Notes: generated from the sequence alone by a model not told the origin. A stretch of 64,000 bases of DNA from Pseudooceanicola sediminis (GCF_003575965.1 NZ_QWJJ01000012.1:1-64000), one strand, 5' to 3'; shown: positions 35,452 through 45,007, counted from the stretch's first letter. Numbers and translations are program-made.

Positions 35452-37151
35452 CAGCTTGCCAGCCTCGCATAGATACCGGCCTGCGACAGCAGTTCGTCAT
35501 GCGTGCCGCTTTCACGCAATTGCCCGGCATCCATCACGATGATCCGGTCGGCATTTCGGATCGTGCCCAAACGGTGCGCAATGACCAGCGTGGTGCGCCC
35601 GACCGACAGCCGCTCCAGCGCGATCTGGATCTCCCGCTCCGTCTCGCTGTCCAGGGCGCTCGTCGCCTCGTCCAGCACCAGGATCGGCGGGTTCTTCAGA
35701 AACGCCCGGGCGATGGCGACCCGCTGCTTTTGTCCGCCCGACAGCATGACGCCACGCTCTCCCACAACGGTGTCCAGGCCTTCGGGCAAACGCTCGACCA
35801 GGGTGGTCAGCTGGGCCTTGTCGACCGCGTCGAGGATATCGGCCTCGGTGGCACCAAGCCGCCCGTAGGCGATATTTTCACGCAGCGTGGATCCGAACAG
35901 GAACACGTCCTGCGACACGGTCCCGATCTGGTTGCGCAGGCTTTCCAGCGTCATGTCGGCCAGGGCGATACCGTCGATGGTGATGTTGCCGCCCGAGGGT
36001 TCGTAAAAGCGCGGCAGCAGCGCCAGCAGGGTCGTCTTGCCCGCGCCGGACGGGCCGACAAAGGCAACGGTTTCGCCGGGTGCGACATCGAACGACACGT
36101 CCCGCAGGATCGGCAAGGGCGAGTCATAGCCGAACGACACATGATCAAAGCGGATCGCCCCTCTCAGCGAAGGCGCGGGGCGGGCCGCCGCACTGTCGGT
36201 GATATCCGGTTCGGTCTCCATCAGGTCAAGGTAACGACGGAAGCCCGCGATGCCGCGCGGATAGGTCTCGATAACGGCGGCGATCTTTTCCAACGGGCGG
36301 AAGAACACGTTGACCAGCAACAGAAACCCCACGAAGGCCCCGGTCGACAGGCTTCCCTGCAACACGTAGCCCGCGCCGACCACCATCACCACGACCTGCA
36401 CGAAACGCAGACCCATGTAGTGTATCGCCGTGGCCTTGGCCATCACGCTGTAGGCGTTCAGCTTGGTCGCCCGATACGCCGCGTTGTCGCGGGCGAAAAG
36501 CCGCTCTTCGTGGCGTTCGTTGCCAAAGGCCTGCACCACGCGAATGCCGCCGATTGCCTCTTCCAGACGTACGTTGAAATCCCCGACGCGACCGTAGATC
36601 TCGTGCCATGTGCGCGTCATGCGCGCGCCATAGACCGACACCACCCAGACCGTCACCGGCACGATCACCGCCGTCACCAGCGCCAGCGCCGGATGCAAGG
36701 CCACCATCAGAACGAAGGCACCGACAAAGGTCACCACCGCGATCATCAGATCCTCGGGCCCGTGGTGGGCAACTTCGCCGATCTCCTCCAGATCGCGGGT
36801 GACGCGGGCGACCAGCTTGCCAGTGCGCGACCGGTCATACCAGCGCCAGCTCAGCCGGGTCAGGTGGCGAAAGGCCCGGGCACGCATCTCGGTCTCGATT
36901 TCGATTCCCAGCTTGTGGCCCCAATAGATCACCACACCCATCAGCGCAGTGTTCAGCACATAAACCGCCAGCAGCCCGACAGCGGCCAGCACCGTCAGCC
37001 CCCAATCCCCCAGCGGCAACAGCCGGTCGATGAACCCGGTGATCGCCAGGGGAAAGGCAAGCTCCAGCAACCCCGAGGCGATGGCGCAACCGAAATCGAG
37101 CCAGAACAAGCGTTTGTGCGGTTTGTAATAGTCAAAGATCTGGCGAAGCAT
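35451..37151 (-). CDS. ABC half-transporter (fused permease-ATPase) in siderophore operon
   Basis: A 566-residue type IV-fold half-transporter: six-helix domain with the YRRW-like RTGKLVARVTRDLEEI coupling region, then ATPase with Walker A GPSGAGKTT, Q-loop, signature LSGGQKQR, Walker B ILVLDEATSALD and IAHRLGT. Such proteins inside siderophore loci either export the siderophore or, like YbtP/IrtAB, take part in import; direction cannot be read from sequence. It follows fhuC by 9 bp and overlaps the reductase gene, pointing to a role in the same transport cycle. Confidence 0.9.
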   Translation of the reverse strand: MLRQIFDYYKPHKRLFWLDFGCAIASGLLELAFPLAITGFIDRLLPLGDWGLTVLAAVGLLAVYVLNTALMGVVIYWGHKLGIEIETEMRARAFRHLTRLSWRWYDRSRTGKLVARVTRDLEEIGEVAHHGPEDLMIAVVTFVGAFVLMVALHPALALVTAVIVPVTVWVVSVYGARMTRTWHEIYGRVGDFNVRLEEAIGGIRVVQAFGNERHEERLFARDNAAYRATKLNAYSVMAKATAIHYMGLRFVQVVVMVVGAGYVLQGSLSTGAFVGFLLLVNVFFRPLEKIAAVIETYPRGIAGFRRYLDLMETEPDITDSAAARPAPSLRGAIRFDHVSFGYDSPLPILRDVSFDVAPGETVAFVGPSGAGKTTLLALLPRFYEPSGGNITIDGIALADMTLESLRNQIGTVSQDVFLFGSTLRENIAYGRLGATEADILDAVDKAQLTTLVERLPEGLDTVVGERGVMLSGGQKQRVAIARAFLKNPPILVLDEATSALDSETEREIQIALERLSVGRTTLVIAHRLGTIRNADRIIVMDAGQLRESGTHDELLSQAGIYARLAS

Positions 37152-37160
37152 GGCTGTCTT

Positions 37161-37925
37161 TCAAAAAGGGTGAACAACGGGAATGGGGGTGGCCGGGATC
37201 ACCTGCATCGGCAAACCGTAGATCCGGTTCAGGGTGTCAGGGTCCAGCAGATCCGCGATGGGCCCGTCCAGCAGAACCTGCCCGTCACCAAGGGCGATAA
37301 CGTGGTCGCAGAACCGCGCCGCCATGTTGACGTCATGCAGCACGACAATCGCCGAAAGGCGCCGCGCGCGGCTCATCCGCTGGACAAGGCCCAGAACCTC
37401 GACCTGGTGCGCGACGTCCAGCGCCGAAATCGGCTCGTCCAGCAGCAGGGTTTGCGCGCCCTGCGCCAGCATCATGGCGATCCAGGCCCGCTGCCGCTCT
37501 CCGCCCGACAGGGTGTCGACGATGCGACGGCGCAGCGGGTCGAGGCCACACAGCGCAATTGCCTCGTCGATGGCGCTGCGGTCCGTGCGCCCCAACCGGC
37601 CAAGCGCGCCGCGCCAGGGGTAACGACCAAGGGCGACCAGTTCCTCCAGACGCATGCCTTCGGTTGGCGGTGTCACCTGCGGCAGAAAGGCAAGGTCGCG
37701 CGCCAGCGACCGGCCAGTCCAGTGGCGCAGGTCACGGCCCCGATAGCGTACCGTGCCGCCTGTCGGCGCGGCCTGCGCCGCCAGCATCTTCAGCAGGGTC
37801 GACTTGCCTGAGCCATTTCGTCCGATCAGGGCCGTGACCCCGGGACCAATATCCAGCGACAGGGTACTGATCAGGCGGCGGTCGGCCACGTCGAAATCGA
37901 CGCGTTCCAGTTGAAACAGGGTCAT
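37161..37925 (-). CDS. fhuC: Ferric-siderophore ABC importer ATPase (FhuC/FepC type)
   Basis: A 254-residue ATPase energising FhuB. Walker A GRNGSGKST, signature TLSGGERQR, Walker B LLLDEPISALDV and H-loop VVLHDVNMA are intact, and EELVALGRYPWRG is the FecE/FhuC-type hallmark. Start ATG 37925 overlaps the fhuB stop by 4 bp. The much longer upstream reading frame is an antisense artefact. Gene name reflects the FhuBCD arrangement; the ferric substrate is untested. Confidence 0.93.
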   Translation of the reverse strand: MTLFQLERVDFDVADRRLISTLSLDIGPGVTALIGRNGSGKSTLLKMLAAQAAPTGGTVRYRGRDLRHWTGRSLARDLAFLPQVTPPTEGMRLEELVALGRYPWRGALGRLGRTDRSAIDEAIALCGLDPLRRRIVDTLSGGERQRAWIAMMLAQGAQTLLLDEPISALDVAHQVEVLGLVQRMSRARRLSAIVVLHDVNMAARFCDHVIALGDGQVLLDGPIADLLDPDTLNRIYGLPMQVIPATPIPVVHPF

Positions 37926-39886
37926 CTGCGGCGTCCTCTCAGCAAGGTTGCGAACAGCCAGGGCGCGCCGATCAGGGTCGCGAACAGGCCAAGCGGCAGG
38001 TCGTAGGGATAGCTCAGCGTGCGGGCCCCAAACGCGGCGGCGATCATCAGCGCCGCTCCGGTCAGCCAGCTGGCCACCAGAAAGGGTGCGGCACGCAGCA
38101 GGCCAAGGCTGCGCGCGATATGCGGCGCCATCAGCCCGACAAAGCTGACGGGCCCGACCAGCACGCTGGCCGCCCCGGTTGCCAGCCCCGCCCCAAGGAT
38201 CAGCACCAGACGGATGCGTGCCACCGGCAGGCCCAGCCCGCGCGCGATCTCCGGCCCCAGCGGCAGGATCTCTAGCCAACGCGCAGCGACAAGCGACGCG
38301 GCAAGCGCCACAAGCGCCAGGACGCCCAGCAGCATCGCGGACCCCGGCGTCGCCCGCGCGGCGCTTCCCGCCATCCAGCCCAGCAGGCTCCAGGCGCGCG
38401 GGTCGGCGGACGCCATGATCGCCGCCAGCACGGCGGTGGCCAGCGCCCCGATCGCCAACCCTGCCAGCAACAGCCGCGCCGGGGCCAGATCGGCCCGCAT
38501 TGCATGGACAGACAGCAATCCCAGCGACAGCGCCCCGCCCCCGGCGCAACCAAGCGCCAGCATCACCGGGCCGGGCTCTGGCACCAGAAAGATCACCGCG
38601 GCATAGCCCAGCGACGCCCCCCCGGTCACACCCAGAACCTCGGGCGCTGCCATGGGGTTGGCCGTCAATCGCTGCAACACGGCCCCCGAAGTTGCCAGCA
38701 GGGCACCAGCAGCGGCGGCGGCAAGGATCGCAGTGGCGCGCAGCGGCAGAAAGGTCGCGGCCAGATCGCCCCGGATCACCGTCCAGCCGCCAGGGCCACG
38801 CCCTGCGACCAACGTCACCACCGCCGCGGCAATGGTCAGCACGGCCAGCACCCCCACCCGCCGCCAGGGCGATGGCGCCCGACGCGGCGCGGTGTCTCCG
38901 GCCTCCGCACCCGGCGGCACGATGGCACGTAATTTCGGCAGCAACGCGATCAGCAGCGGCCCACCTATCAACCCGGTCAATGCGCCTGTGGGCAGGTCCG
39001 GCCCGCCAAGCGCCGCGACCGCCATCAGCGCACTGTCGCACAGCGACAGGACAACCGCGCCGGCCAGCGGGGCCGACATCAGCACCTGCCCGACGGTACG
39101 CGCGCCAAGACGCCGCACGATGGCCGGGGCGGCAAGCCCGACAAACCCGACCAGCCCGACCTCGGCAGAAACCACCGCAGACAGGACCACCGCCAGCGCC
39201 ATTGCCGCCAGCCGGATCAGCCCGACGCGCGCGCCAAGGGCCGCAGCCCCTGCGCCACCAAGGCTCAGCACGACCAGCGGCCGCGCCAGCGCACCGGCCA
39301 GCAGCAGCGCCGGGATCAGGGCCAGCCCAAGGTGCAGGCCGCCGCTCCACCCCTCCTGCGTCAGCGCGCCGCCGTTCCAGATCACCAGCGACAACAAGTA
39401 GTACCCCTGGCTCAGCGTCAGCGCGGTGGCGATGGCGGCGGCCAGCATCCCAACCAGCATCCCCGCGATGGTGACGGTCACCGGCGCAAAGCCGCGCCGC
39501 GCCCCAAGCGCCATGACCAGACACGCCGCCGTACCCGCCCCGACCAGCGCCACCGCCCCCCGCCCCAGGTCGAGGCTCGCAGGCCACAGGATCGTCGCGG
39601 CCACCAGAGCCAGTTGCGCCCCCGAAGAGACGCCCAGCGTGGTCGGATCGGCCAGCGGATTGCGCAGCACCGCCTGCATCAGCGCGCCCGACAGGCCCAG
39701 CAACGCCCCCGCCAGCAGCGCCACCACCGCGCGCGGCAACTGGCCATAGGCCAACAGGATCTGCTGCGGGCGCAGCGAAAGCGGATCGGCCCAGGGCAGC
39801 GGCCAGTCCGACAGCGGCAGCGCAACCACCGCCGCCAGCCCCCACAACGCGACCGACATCAACAGGGCAGCAGCGGCCAGCTTCAT
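37922..39886 (-). CDS. fhuB: Ferric-siderophore ABC importer permease, duplicated (FhuB type)
   Basis: A 654-residue inner-membrane protein made of two FecCD-like permease halves (about 1-325 and 340-654). Each has the PRAVVALLAGALLGLSGALMQ-type entry helix (second: RATAILAAAAAGALLATSGAV) and the cytoplasmic coupling motif (VGLVGFVGLAAPAIVRRLG; second: VGPVSFVGLMAPHIARSLG). A single double-length permease is the FhuB hallmark, as opposed to separate FepD/FepG chains, and hints at hydroxamate siderophores by family knowledge. Start at ATG 39886 overlaps fhuD by 4 bp. Confidence 0.94.
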   Translation of the reverse strand: MKLAAAALLMSVALWGLAAVVALPLSDWPLPWADPLSLRPQQILLAYGQLPRAVVALLAGALLGLSGALMQAVLRNPLADPTTLGVSSGAQLALVAATILWPASLDLGRGAVALVGAGTAACLVMALGARRGFAPVTVTIAGMLVGMLAAAIATALTLSQGYYLLSLVIWNGGALTQEGWSGGLHLGLALIPALLLAGALARPLVVLSLGGAGAAALGARVGLIRLAAMALAVVLSAVVSAEVGLVGFVGLAAPAIVRRLGARTVGQVLMSAPLAGAVVLSLCDSALMAVAALGGPDLPTGALTGLIGGPLLIALLPKLRAIVPPGAEAGDTAPRRAPSPWRRVGVLAVLTIAAAVVTLVAGRGPGGWTVIRGDLAATFLPLRATAILAAAAAGALLATSGAVLQRLTANPMAAPEVLGVTGGASLGYAAVIFLVPEPGPVMLALGCAGGGALSLGLLSVHAMRADLAPARLLLAGLAIGALATAVLAAIMASADPRAWSLLGWMAGSAARATPGSAMLLGVLALVALAASLVAARWLEILPLGPEIARGLGLPVARIRLVLILGAGLATGAASVLVGPVSFVGLMAPHIARSLGLLRAAPFLVASWLTGAALMIAAAFGARTLSYPYDLPLGLFATLIGAPWLFATLLRGRRR

Positions 39887-40758
39887 GCGGCCTCCAACGC
39901 GGCAACGACATGGCGGGCCAGCCGCAACGCCGAAGGCGCTCCGCCGAACGGGTTCTCGTCCGGCAGGAAATGCACGCGCCCGGCACGTACCGCAGGCAGG
40001 CTGTTCCACAGCACGGACCCGGCAAGCGCATGGCGCACCGCCACCGGAACGGCCCCGCAGACCACGATCCGCGCGTCTGGAAAATCAGCCAGCCGCGCAA
40101 GGGGAACCGGCGCGGTAAAGGCAAAGCGGGTCCCTTCGGACCACCCATTGCTCAGCCCCAGCCGCGTCAACACGCCGCCGTACAGGCTGTCGGCCCCGAA
40201 CATCTGCACATGACGCGCATCCCCGATGGCCAGCAGGCAAATCGCACGATCACCCAACGACGCCGCACGACGCGCCAGCGCGTCCAGCTCTGCCTCGATC
40301 CCCGCGCGCCGCGTCCGCCCCGCGTCCGCCATGCCCAATTGCGCTGCCAGTGTCTCCAGCGCAACAAGGGTCTTGGGCAAGGGGGCCTCGCCGGCGACGA
40401 ACAGGTCTCGGGCATAGACCGGCGCGATCCGCTCCAGCTGCGGCGTGATGAAACCATAGAAATTCGACGACAGCACCAGATCCGGGGCGACAAGGCTCAG
40501 CGCCTCCAGGTTGGGCGCCCCCCGCAGCCCAAGATCGGCCACGGAGCCCGGCACCCTCACCGCGCTGACCTGTGCCAGCCGGATCCGCTCCGCCACCGCA
40601 ACCGGCGTGACGCCGATGGCCACGGCCGTTTCGTACATGCCCCAGTCGATCGCCGCGAGCCTTGCCTGCGGCTGTGCAAACGCCCGGCACGCGCCGCCGG
40701 ACCACAGGGCCAGCGCCCCGCAGCCGACAAACGCGCGCCGGGTCAGCACACCTGTCAC
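39883..40758 (-). CDS. fhuD: Siderophore-binding periplasmic protein (FhuD type)
   Basis: A 291-residue class III substrate-binding protein. The N terminus has a twin-arginine motif (TRRAFVGCGALALW) and signal-like hydrophobic stretch ending AFAQ, so it is probably exported folded by Tat. The mature part has two lobes with RLAAIDWGMYETAVAIGVTP, PDLVLSSNFYGFITPQLERI and FDDPG-like later strands, linked by one long helix. It delivers ferric-siderophore to FhuB. It overlaps the receptor stop and fhuB start by ATGA on both sides. Confidence 0.93.
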   Translation of the reverse strand: MTGVLTRRAFVGCGALALWSGGACRAFAQPQARLAAIDWGMYETAVAIGVTPVAVAERIRLAQVSAVRVPGSVADLGLRGAPNLEALSLVAPDLVLSSNFYGFITPQLERIAPVYARDLFVAGEAPLPKTLVALETLAAQLGMADAGRTRRAGIEAELDALARRAASLGDRAICLLAIGDARHVQMFGADSLYGGVLTRLGLSNGWSEGTRFAFTAPVPLARLADFPDARIVVCGAVPVAVRHALAGSVLWNSLPAVRAGRVHFLPDENPFGGAPSALRLARHVVAALEAA

Positions 40759-42851
40759 CAGTCGTAGGTCAGGCTGGCGGAAACCGTCCGTCCGTCGCCG
40801 TAGTAGGTCGAGAAATAGCCGACCGCCGAAACATAGACCTCATCCGTCAGGTTGGTCACGTTCAGCTGCACCTTGGCGCCATTCCACTCCCACGACGCGC
40901 CTGCATCCAGCAGCGTCACCGCGTCCAGCGCACTTGTATTGGCGTTCGAAGCGTAGCGTTCACCGATATAGCGGACACCGCCCCCCAACGTCACACCGCT
41001 CAGCGGGCCGGTCTGAATATCACGCGACAGCCACAGCGATGCCGTCTGTTCCGGCGTATTGGCCAGTTCGTTGCCGTCATTGTCCCCTTCAAGGATCTCG
41101 CTATGGGTCAGCGAATAGGCCGCCGTCAGGTTCCAGCCTTCGGCCAGGTTGGCACGGCCTTCCAGCTCCAGTCCCTGCAAATGCGCCTCACCGATCTGTT
41201 CGGTCCGGGTCACACCGCCGACAACGACGTCCGTATTCCGGTTTGTCTCGCGCAGATCGAACAGCGCGGCGGTGAAAAATCCATCGAACCCGGCAGGTTC
41301 GTATTTCACGCCCGCTTCCCACTGTGCGCCCTCGGTCGGGTCCAGCAGATCGCCGTTGACGTCCACGTCAGCCTTCGGCGCAAACGATGTCGCATAGGAC
41401 AGGTAGGTCGACACGCCATTGCCAAAGACATAGCCCAGACCGGCGCGCCCCGTGGTGGCCTGATCATCGCGGGTCAGGTCCGTGGTGCCGAAGTTGGTGA
41501 CATTTGCCCCCTCGGCACTGTTCCAGTCATGGCGCAACGCCAAAGACGCCCGCCATGGACCAAGCGCCACCTCGTCCATCGCGTAGACGCCCAGTTGCTT
41601 GACCGTCGCCTGCTTGTCGGCGGCATAATAAGGCGCATCGACAGTCGCGACGCCGTAGACCGGAGCACTGTAATCCAGTGCCGAGACGGTGGAAAACGCG
41701 CTGGTCGCGTGTTCCTCGAACCGGCTGGCGTCCAGGCCGAAGGTCAGTTCGTGATGCACTGCCCCGGTTTCAACCGCGCCGCTCAGCCGCAGATCGGTAG
41801 CAAAGGCGGTAACATCCTCCTCCTGCTCCAACAGGGTACGTGGCACCGAACTGCCCGTCGGTGTCCCGACCGACACGTTGGCATAGCTCCAGTCGAAGTC
41901 GGTATAGCGCGTGTTGCTGGTCAGGCTCCAGTTGCCCATGTCGTGGGTGACCTGCATACCGATATTCGCGGTCTGGCGGTCGCTTTTTTCCAGCGCCTCC
42001 TCACCGAAATAGAAATCCCGCAGGTCACGATCGGGATATGTCCCGACATAGCTGTTGGGCACCCCGGCGGGCGATCCGGGCGCATCATCCTGGTACGATC
42101 CCAGCACCTCGACCGTGGTATCGGGCGTGGCAAGGTATTTGGTGGCAAAGCCGAAATAGCCGCCCTTGTTGTCATATTGCCCGATCTCGCCCTTCTGGTT
42201 ACCGACCTTGCCCGTGACGCGATAGGCAAAGCGGTCGTCCACGACCCGGTTGAAATCGCCGAATGCCGCACCCGACCCGTTGCTGTCGGTGCTCAGACCC
42301 GCCTGGTTCGTGTCACCGCCAAACTGCGCACGCTTCTGCACCATGTCGATGATCCCCGCAGGCGATCCCGCCCCGTACAGCACCGACGCCGGGCCGCGCA
42401 GCAGCTCGACCCGCTCCAGCCCGTACAGATCCTGTGACGGCGCACCATAGTCGGGCCGCGAGGAGCGTTGCAGGCGCAGCCCGTTCAGGTACTGTTCATT
42501 TTGCAGATCATAGCCGCGCACCACGACCGAATTGTAGCGCGGATCATTGCCATAGGTTTCCGCGACCACCCCGGCGGAATAGCCCAGGACCTCTGACAGG
42601 TTCTGCGCGCCCTGGTCGCGGAACTGGTCGCCCGTCACCACGCTGACCGATCCTTGCTGCTCAAGCAGCGGCGTGTCGGTCTTGCCTGCGGCCGAAGCCC
42701 CGGCAGCATAGCCTGCCACGGGGCCTGTCGGATCTTCCTCCCCCTGCACGCTGATCGGATCCAACGTCACGGCGTCCTGCGCAAGGGCACCACCGGCGAC
42801 AAGGGCCAGCACGCTGGCACCCAGAAAGAGGGGGAAGTTCTTATGTGTCAT
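40755..42851 (-). CDS. TonB-dependent siderophore receptor
   Basis: A 698-residue outer-membrane receptor. A signal peptide (LGASVLALVAGGALAQ) is followed by a TonB-box-like region and a plug domain (QGSVSVVTGDQFRDQGAQNL, VVRGYDLQNEQYLNGLR, then VELLRGPASVLYGAGSPAG). The 22-strand barrel ends in SLTYDW. The plug signature places it in the ferrichrome/hydroxamate-like siderophore group (FhuA/FhuE/FoxA-like), consistent with FhuBCD. Start at ATG 42851 fits spacing to GCGGA better than the ATG three codons earlier (42860). It is 43 bp behind the AraC gene and overlaps fhuD. Confidence 0.95.
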   Translation of the reverse strand: MTHKNFPLFLGASVLALVAGGALAQDAVTLDPISVQGEEDPTGPVAGYAAGASAAGKTDTPLLEQQGSVSVVTGDQFRDQGAQNLSEVLGYSAGVVAETYGNDPRYNSVVVRGYDLQNEQYLNGLRLQRSSRPDYGAPSQDLYGLERVELLRGPASVLYGAGSPAGIIDMVQKRAQFGGDTNQAGLSTDSNGSGAAFGDFNRVVDDRFAYRVTGKVGNQKGEIGQYDNKGGYFGFATKYLATPDTTVEVLGSYQDDAPGSPAGVPNSYVGTYPDRDLRDFYFGEEALEKSDRQTANIGMQVTHDMGNWSLTSNTRYTDFDWSYANVSVGTPTGSSVPRTLLEQEEDVTAFATDLRLSGAVETGAVHHELTFGLDASRFEEHATSAFSTVSALDYSAPVYGVATVDAPYYAADKQATVKQLGVYAMDEVALGPWRASLALRHDWNSAEGANVTNFGTTDLTRDDQATTGRAGLGYVFGNGVSTYLSYATSFAPKADVDVNGDLLDPTEGAQWEAGVKYEPAGFDGFFTAALFDLRETNRNTDVVVGGVTRTEQIGEAHLQGLELEGRANLAEGWNLTAAYSLTHSEILEGDNDGNELANTPEQTASLWLSRDIQTGPLSGVTLGGGVRYIGERYASNANTSALDAVTLLDAGASWEWNGAKVQLNVTNLTDEVYVSAVGYFSTYYGDGRTVSASLTYDW

Positions 42852-42894
42852 GATCACCATTCCGCGTTTGATTTCCGAGCGTTTAACTCGGGTA

Positions 42895-43875
42895 CTACGC
42901 CCTGTCTTGAACAGGACCACCGCGATTTGTCCGGTTCTGTTCCAAAATGGCACTTCGTGGCCCCTGTTCCCGCCGCCAGGCCGACGGCGGCTGTCCGAAC
43001 CGCCCGCGAAACGCCCGCGACAGATGTGCCTGATCGGCAAAGCCGGTCGCATCCGCAATCTCGGCCAGCGCAAGGTCGGGGTCGCGCATCAGCTCACGCG
43101 CCGCCTCCAGGCGCAGCCGCGCCTGCCAGCGTTGCGGGGTTTCACCCATCGACAGCTTGAAGGCCCGCGCGAACCAGCTTTCAGACAGCCCGGCTGTTTC
43201 GGCCAGCTCGGACACCCCGACGTGACGGGCAAGGTTGCTCTGCACGTGGGCCTGCACCGCCGCCAGCAGGTGCGGGCTCAATCCGCCCTTGCTGATGTCG
43301 TGTACCGGCGCGACGGAACGCTCCGGCTCCGTGGCAAAAACCTCGCCCAGCAAGGCGGTCAGCAAACCGTCGATCAGCATCTCACCGCGCCTCGGCCGTT
43401 CAACCTCATCTGCGGCAAGCCGCGCGATATCGCTCAACTGCGCGCCACCCGCCAGGAACCGGGCCTGATCCGGCACGCGGCCCAGACCCGCGTCGGACAG
43501 GCGGTTGTGCAATCCCTGCGCCTCAAGGTGAAAGTCGATATGCGACAGACGCTGCGACGGCCCCAGCCTGCTCCACAACGGCACCCCTGCCGGAATGAAC
43601 ATCGCGCGCGCCCCTGTCTGAACTGGCACCAGCCTGGCATCGGTACTCAGCGCCATCTGCGGCACCTCGCCCAGAAAAACCACCAGCCGGGGATCGGGCG
43701 CGATGTAATACCCGCCGCCGCCAGCGTCGCCCTGCACATGCCAGACATCGGCAATGGCACCCTGCAACCGTCGGAACGACAACGGCTTCAGCGTGTGCAA
43801 CTTGGAGGTTTCAGCCTGCATCCGTGGCAAGAAGGCTCCGGAGGAAGCTCGGGTTTTGGCGCGTGATATCGGCAT
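42895..43875 (-). CDS. AraC-family regulator of the siderophore operon
   Basis: A 326-residue transcription factor with an N-terminal cupin-like ligand domain and two C-terminal helix-turn-helix motifs (VGVSELAETAGLSESWFARAF, then LALAEIADATGFADQAHLSRAF followed by FGQPPSAWRRE, the classic AraC end). By analogy with PchR/AlcR/YbtA, it likely senses the imported siderophore and switches on the receptor and transport genes. It is the first gene of the seven-gene cluster, 43 bp ahead of the receptor. Start could instead be Met19; the upstream gap contains an inverted repeat (43933-43956). Confidence 0.93.
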   Translation of the reverse strand: MPISRAKTRASSGAFLPRMQAETSKLHTLKPLSFRRLQGAIADVWHVQGDAGGGGYYIAPDPRLVVFLGEVPQMALSTDARLVPVQTGARAMFIPAGVPLWSRLGPSQRLSHIDFHLEAQGLHNRLSDAGLGRVPDQARFLAGGAQLSDIARLAADEVERPRRGEMLIDGLLTALLGEVFATEPERSVAPVHDISKGGLSPHLLAAVQAHVQSNLARHVGVSELAETAGLSESWFARAFKLSMGETPQRWQARLRLEAARELMRDPDLALAEIADATGFADQAHLSRAFRGRFGQPPSAWRREQGPRSAILEQNRTNRGGPVQDRA

Positions 43876-43932
43876 GGGGCGCTATGTCTGGGGGAACGGT
43901 GACTGACACCGTGTAAAGATCGCGCCGTTACC

Positions 43933-43956
43933 TGACCAAATTACTATGAATTGTCA
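43933..43956. promoter_or_regulatory. Imperfect inverted repeat upstream of the AraC gene
   Basis: TGACCAAATT (43933-43942) and its imperfect complement GAATTGTCA lie about 60-80 bp before the araC-like start. It could be an operator for the AraC protein itself or an iron regulator. It does not match a consensus I can recall precisely. Confidence 0.35.
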
Positions 43957-43980
43957 AGGCAACCGGCGACGCGGCCTCTG

Positions 43981-44020
43981 CACCGCTCGGATACCGTCAA
44001 GATACCGACGTGAATACCGC
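43981..44020 (+). repeat. Phased (C/T)ACCG array, copy 2
   Basis: CACCG at 43981, TACCG at 43992, 44003 and 44015 (11, 11, 12 bp apart); the box at 44003 continues as ATACCGACGTG. Positions 43982-44011 are identical (30 nt) to 57703-57732. It lies between the divergent AraC and Nudix genes. Confidence 0.8.
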
Positions 44021-44446
44021 CGAATTCATCAGCGCGCGGACAAGCCGCAAGGACCACCTGCCCCCCCTTTCGCGCCCCGGCAAAATCGTCACATCTTGGC
44101 GACGCGATATATCCTTTTCGGTATCGCCACCGCCATCCACAGCCACACGGCGCATCAACCCGCAGCACATAGGCAAAGACCCGCCCCAACCGCCCGCCCG
44201 CGCAAGCCACGGTAATTCATCACCTTTGGGCGAAACGCAGGGCCCGGAGGGCAGGATGCAGGCCGGAAAACAGCGCTCATCAACCACGACGGCCGGAACT
44301 TCTTTATCAGAGGTTAATATGTGCTAGGGTGTAGGGAACGGGTGACCGCCCCGGTGTGGCGCAAGCCCAGTGATCGTGGCGGCGGTGGCGCAGGGCGATC
44401 CACGTTCCTCCGTGACAGACCATGCCGAAAAGGACGTGGTAGCGAC
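44021..44446. other. Gene-free region upstream of the Nudix gene
   Basis: About 430 bp without a protein-like ORF; the long in-frame extension of the Nudix ORF is Arg/Gly-rich and rejected. GC-rich stems occur around 44340-44400, but they do not fit the TPP or cobalamin riboswitch consensus. A promoter for Nudix-thiD is expected near 44310-44330 (TTAATATGTGC area). Confidence 0.4.
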
Positions 44447-45007
44447 ATGTACGACCCCAGCCATCCACTCTATCCCGGCGATCCCGCTGTTGGTGCGCGC
44501 AGCGCCTGCGGTCCACAGGCCACCGATACCACGGTCGCAAGGCCCGCAACGCACGCGCCCGTGCCCCCCGTCGCGGCCCACCCCGTCGCAGCCCGCCCGG
44601 TTGCCGCCGTGATCGCGGTCGTGCCACATGGCAACCAGGTGCTTCTGGTGCGCCGGGCCAATCCGCCCGACGCGGGCCTGTGGGGATTTCCGGGTGGCAA
44701 GATCGAACCGGGCGAAACCGTCGCGCAGGCCAGCTTGCGCGAATTGTCCGAAGAAACCGGCATTGCCGCCGACGTAGGACCCCTTCTGGACGTGCTCGAT
44801 ATTTTCGACCACGACGCCACTGGTCAGACCCTGCGGCAGCACTACGTCCTCATCGCCATGCTTTGTCATTGGCGCAGGGGTGACCCGGCGGCGGCCGACG
44901 ATGCGCTCGATGCGGGCTGGTTCACACTCGACCAGCTTCGCAGCGGTGATCTTAGCCTCAGCGATGACGTGCTGCGTCTGGCTGAACTTGCGGCGTTGAA
45001 AGGATGA
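44447..45007 (+). CDS. Nudix hydrolase coupled to thiD
   Basis: A 186-residue protein with a 55-residue Pro/Ala/His-rich leader and a complete Nudix box: [15 protein letters not shown] directly followed by RELSEETGI fits G-x5-E-x7-RE-U-x-EE-x-GU. It would hydrolyse a nucleoside or other diphosphate linked to X. Its stop overlaps the thiD start by ATGA, so it is translated with an HMP-phosphate kinase. Some Nudix enzymes act on thiamine pyrophosphate or HMP-PP, so removal of damaged or toxic thiamine diphosphates is a reasonable but unproven role. Start ATG 44447 is preferred over the longer ORF. Confidence 0.88.
   Translation: MYDPSHPLYPGDPAVGARSACGPQATDTTVARPATHAPVPPVAAHPVAARPVAAVIAVVPHGNQVLLVRRANPPDAGLWGFPGGKIEPGETVAQASLRELSEETGIAADVGPLLDVLDIFDHDATGQTLRQHYVLIAMLCHWRRGDPAAADDALDAGWFTLDQLRSGDLSLSDDVLRLAELAALKG

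Noticed and set aside
35385-37811. 808-residue plus-strand ORF
   Set aside because: Antisense to the ABC half-transporter and fhuC, both with complete motifs; no recognisable domain in the ORF.
37161-40148. 995-residue minus-strand ORF joining fhuC to an upstream frame
   Set aside because: Only the last 254 residues are FhuC; the rest is an out-of-frame reading of fhuB and fhuD.
44300-44446. Possible riboswitch before the Nudix-thiD pair
   Set aside because: GC stems are present but neither TPP (CTGAGA, GAACCTGATC) nor cobalamin cores can be found.
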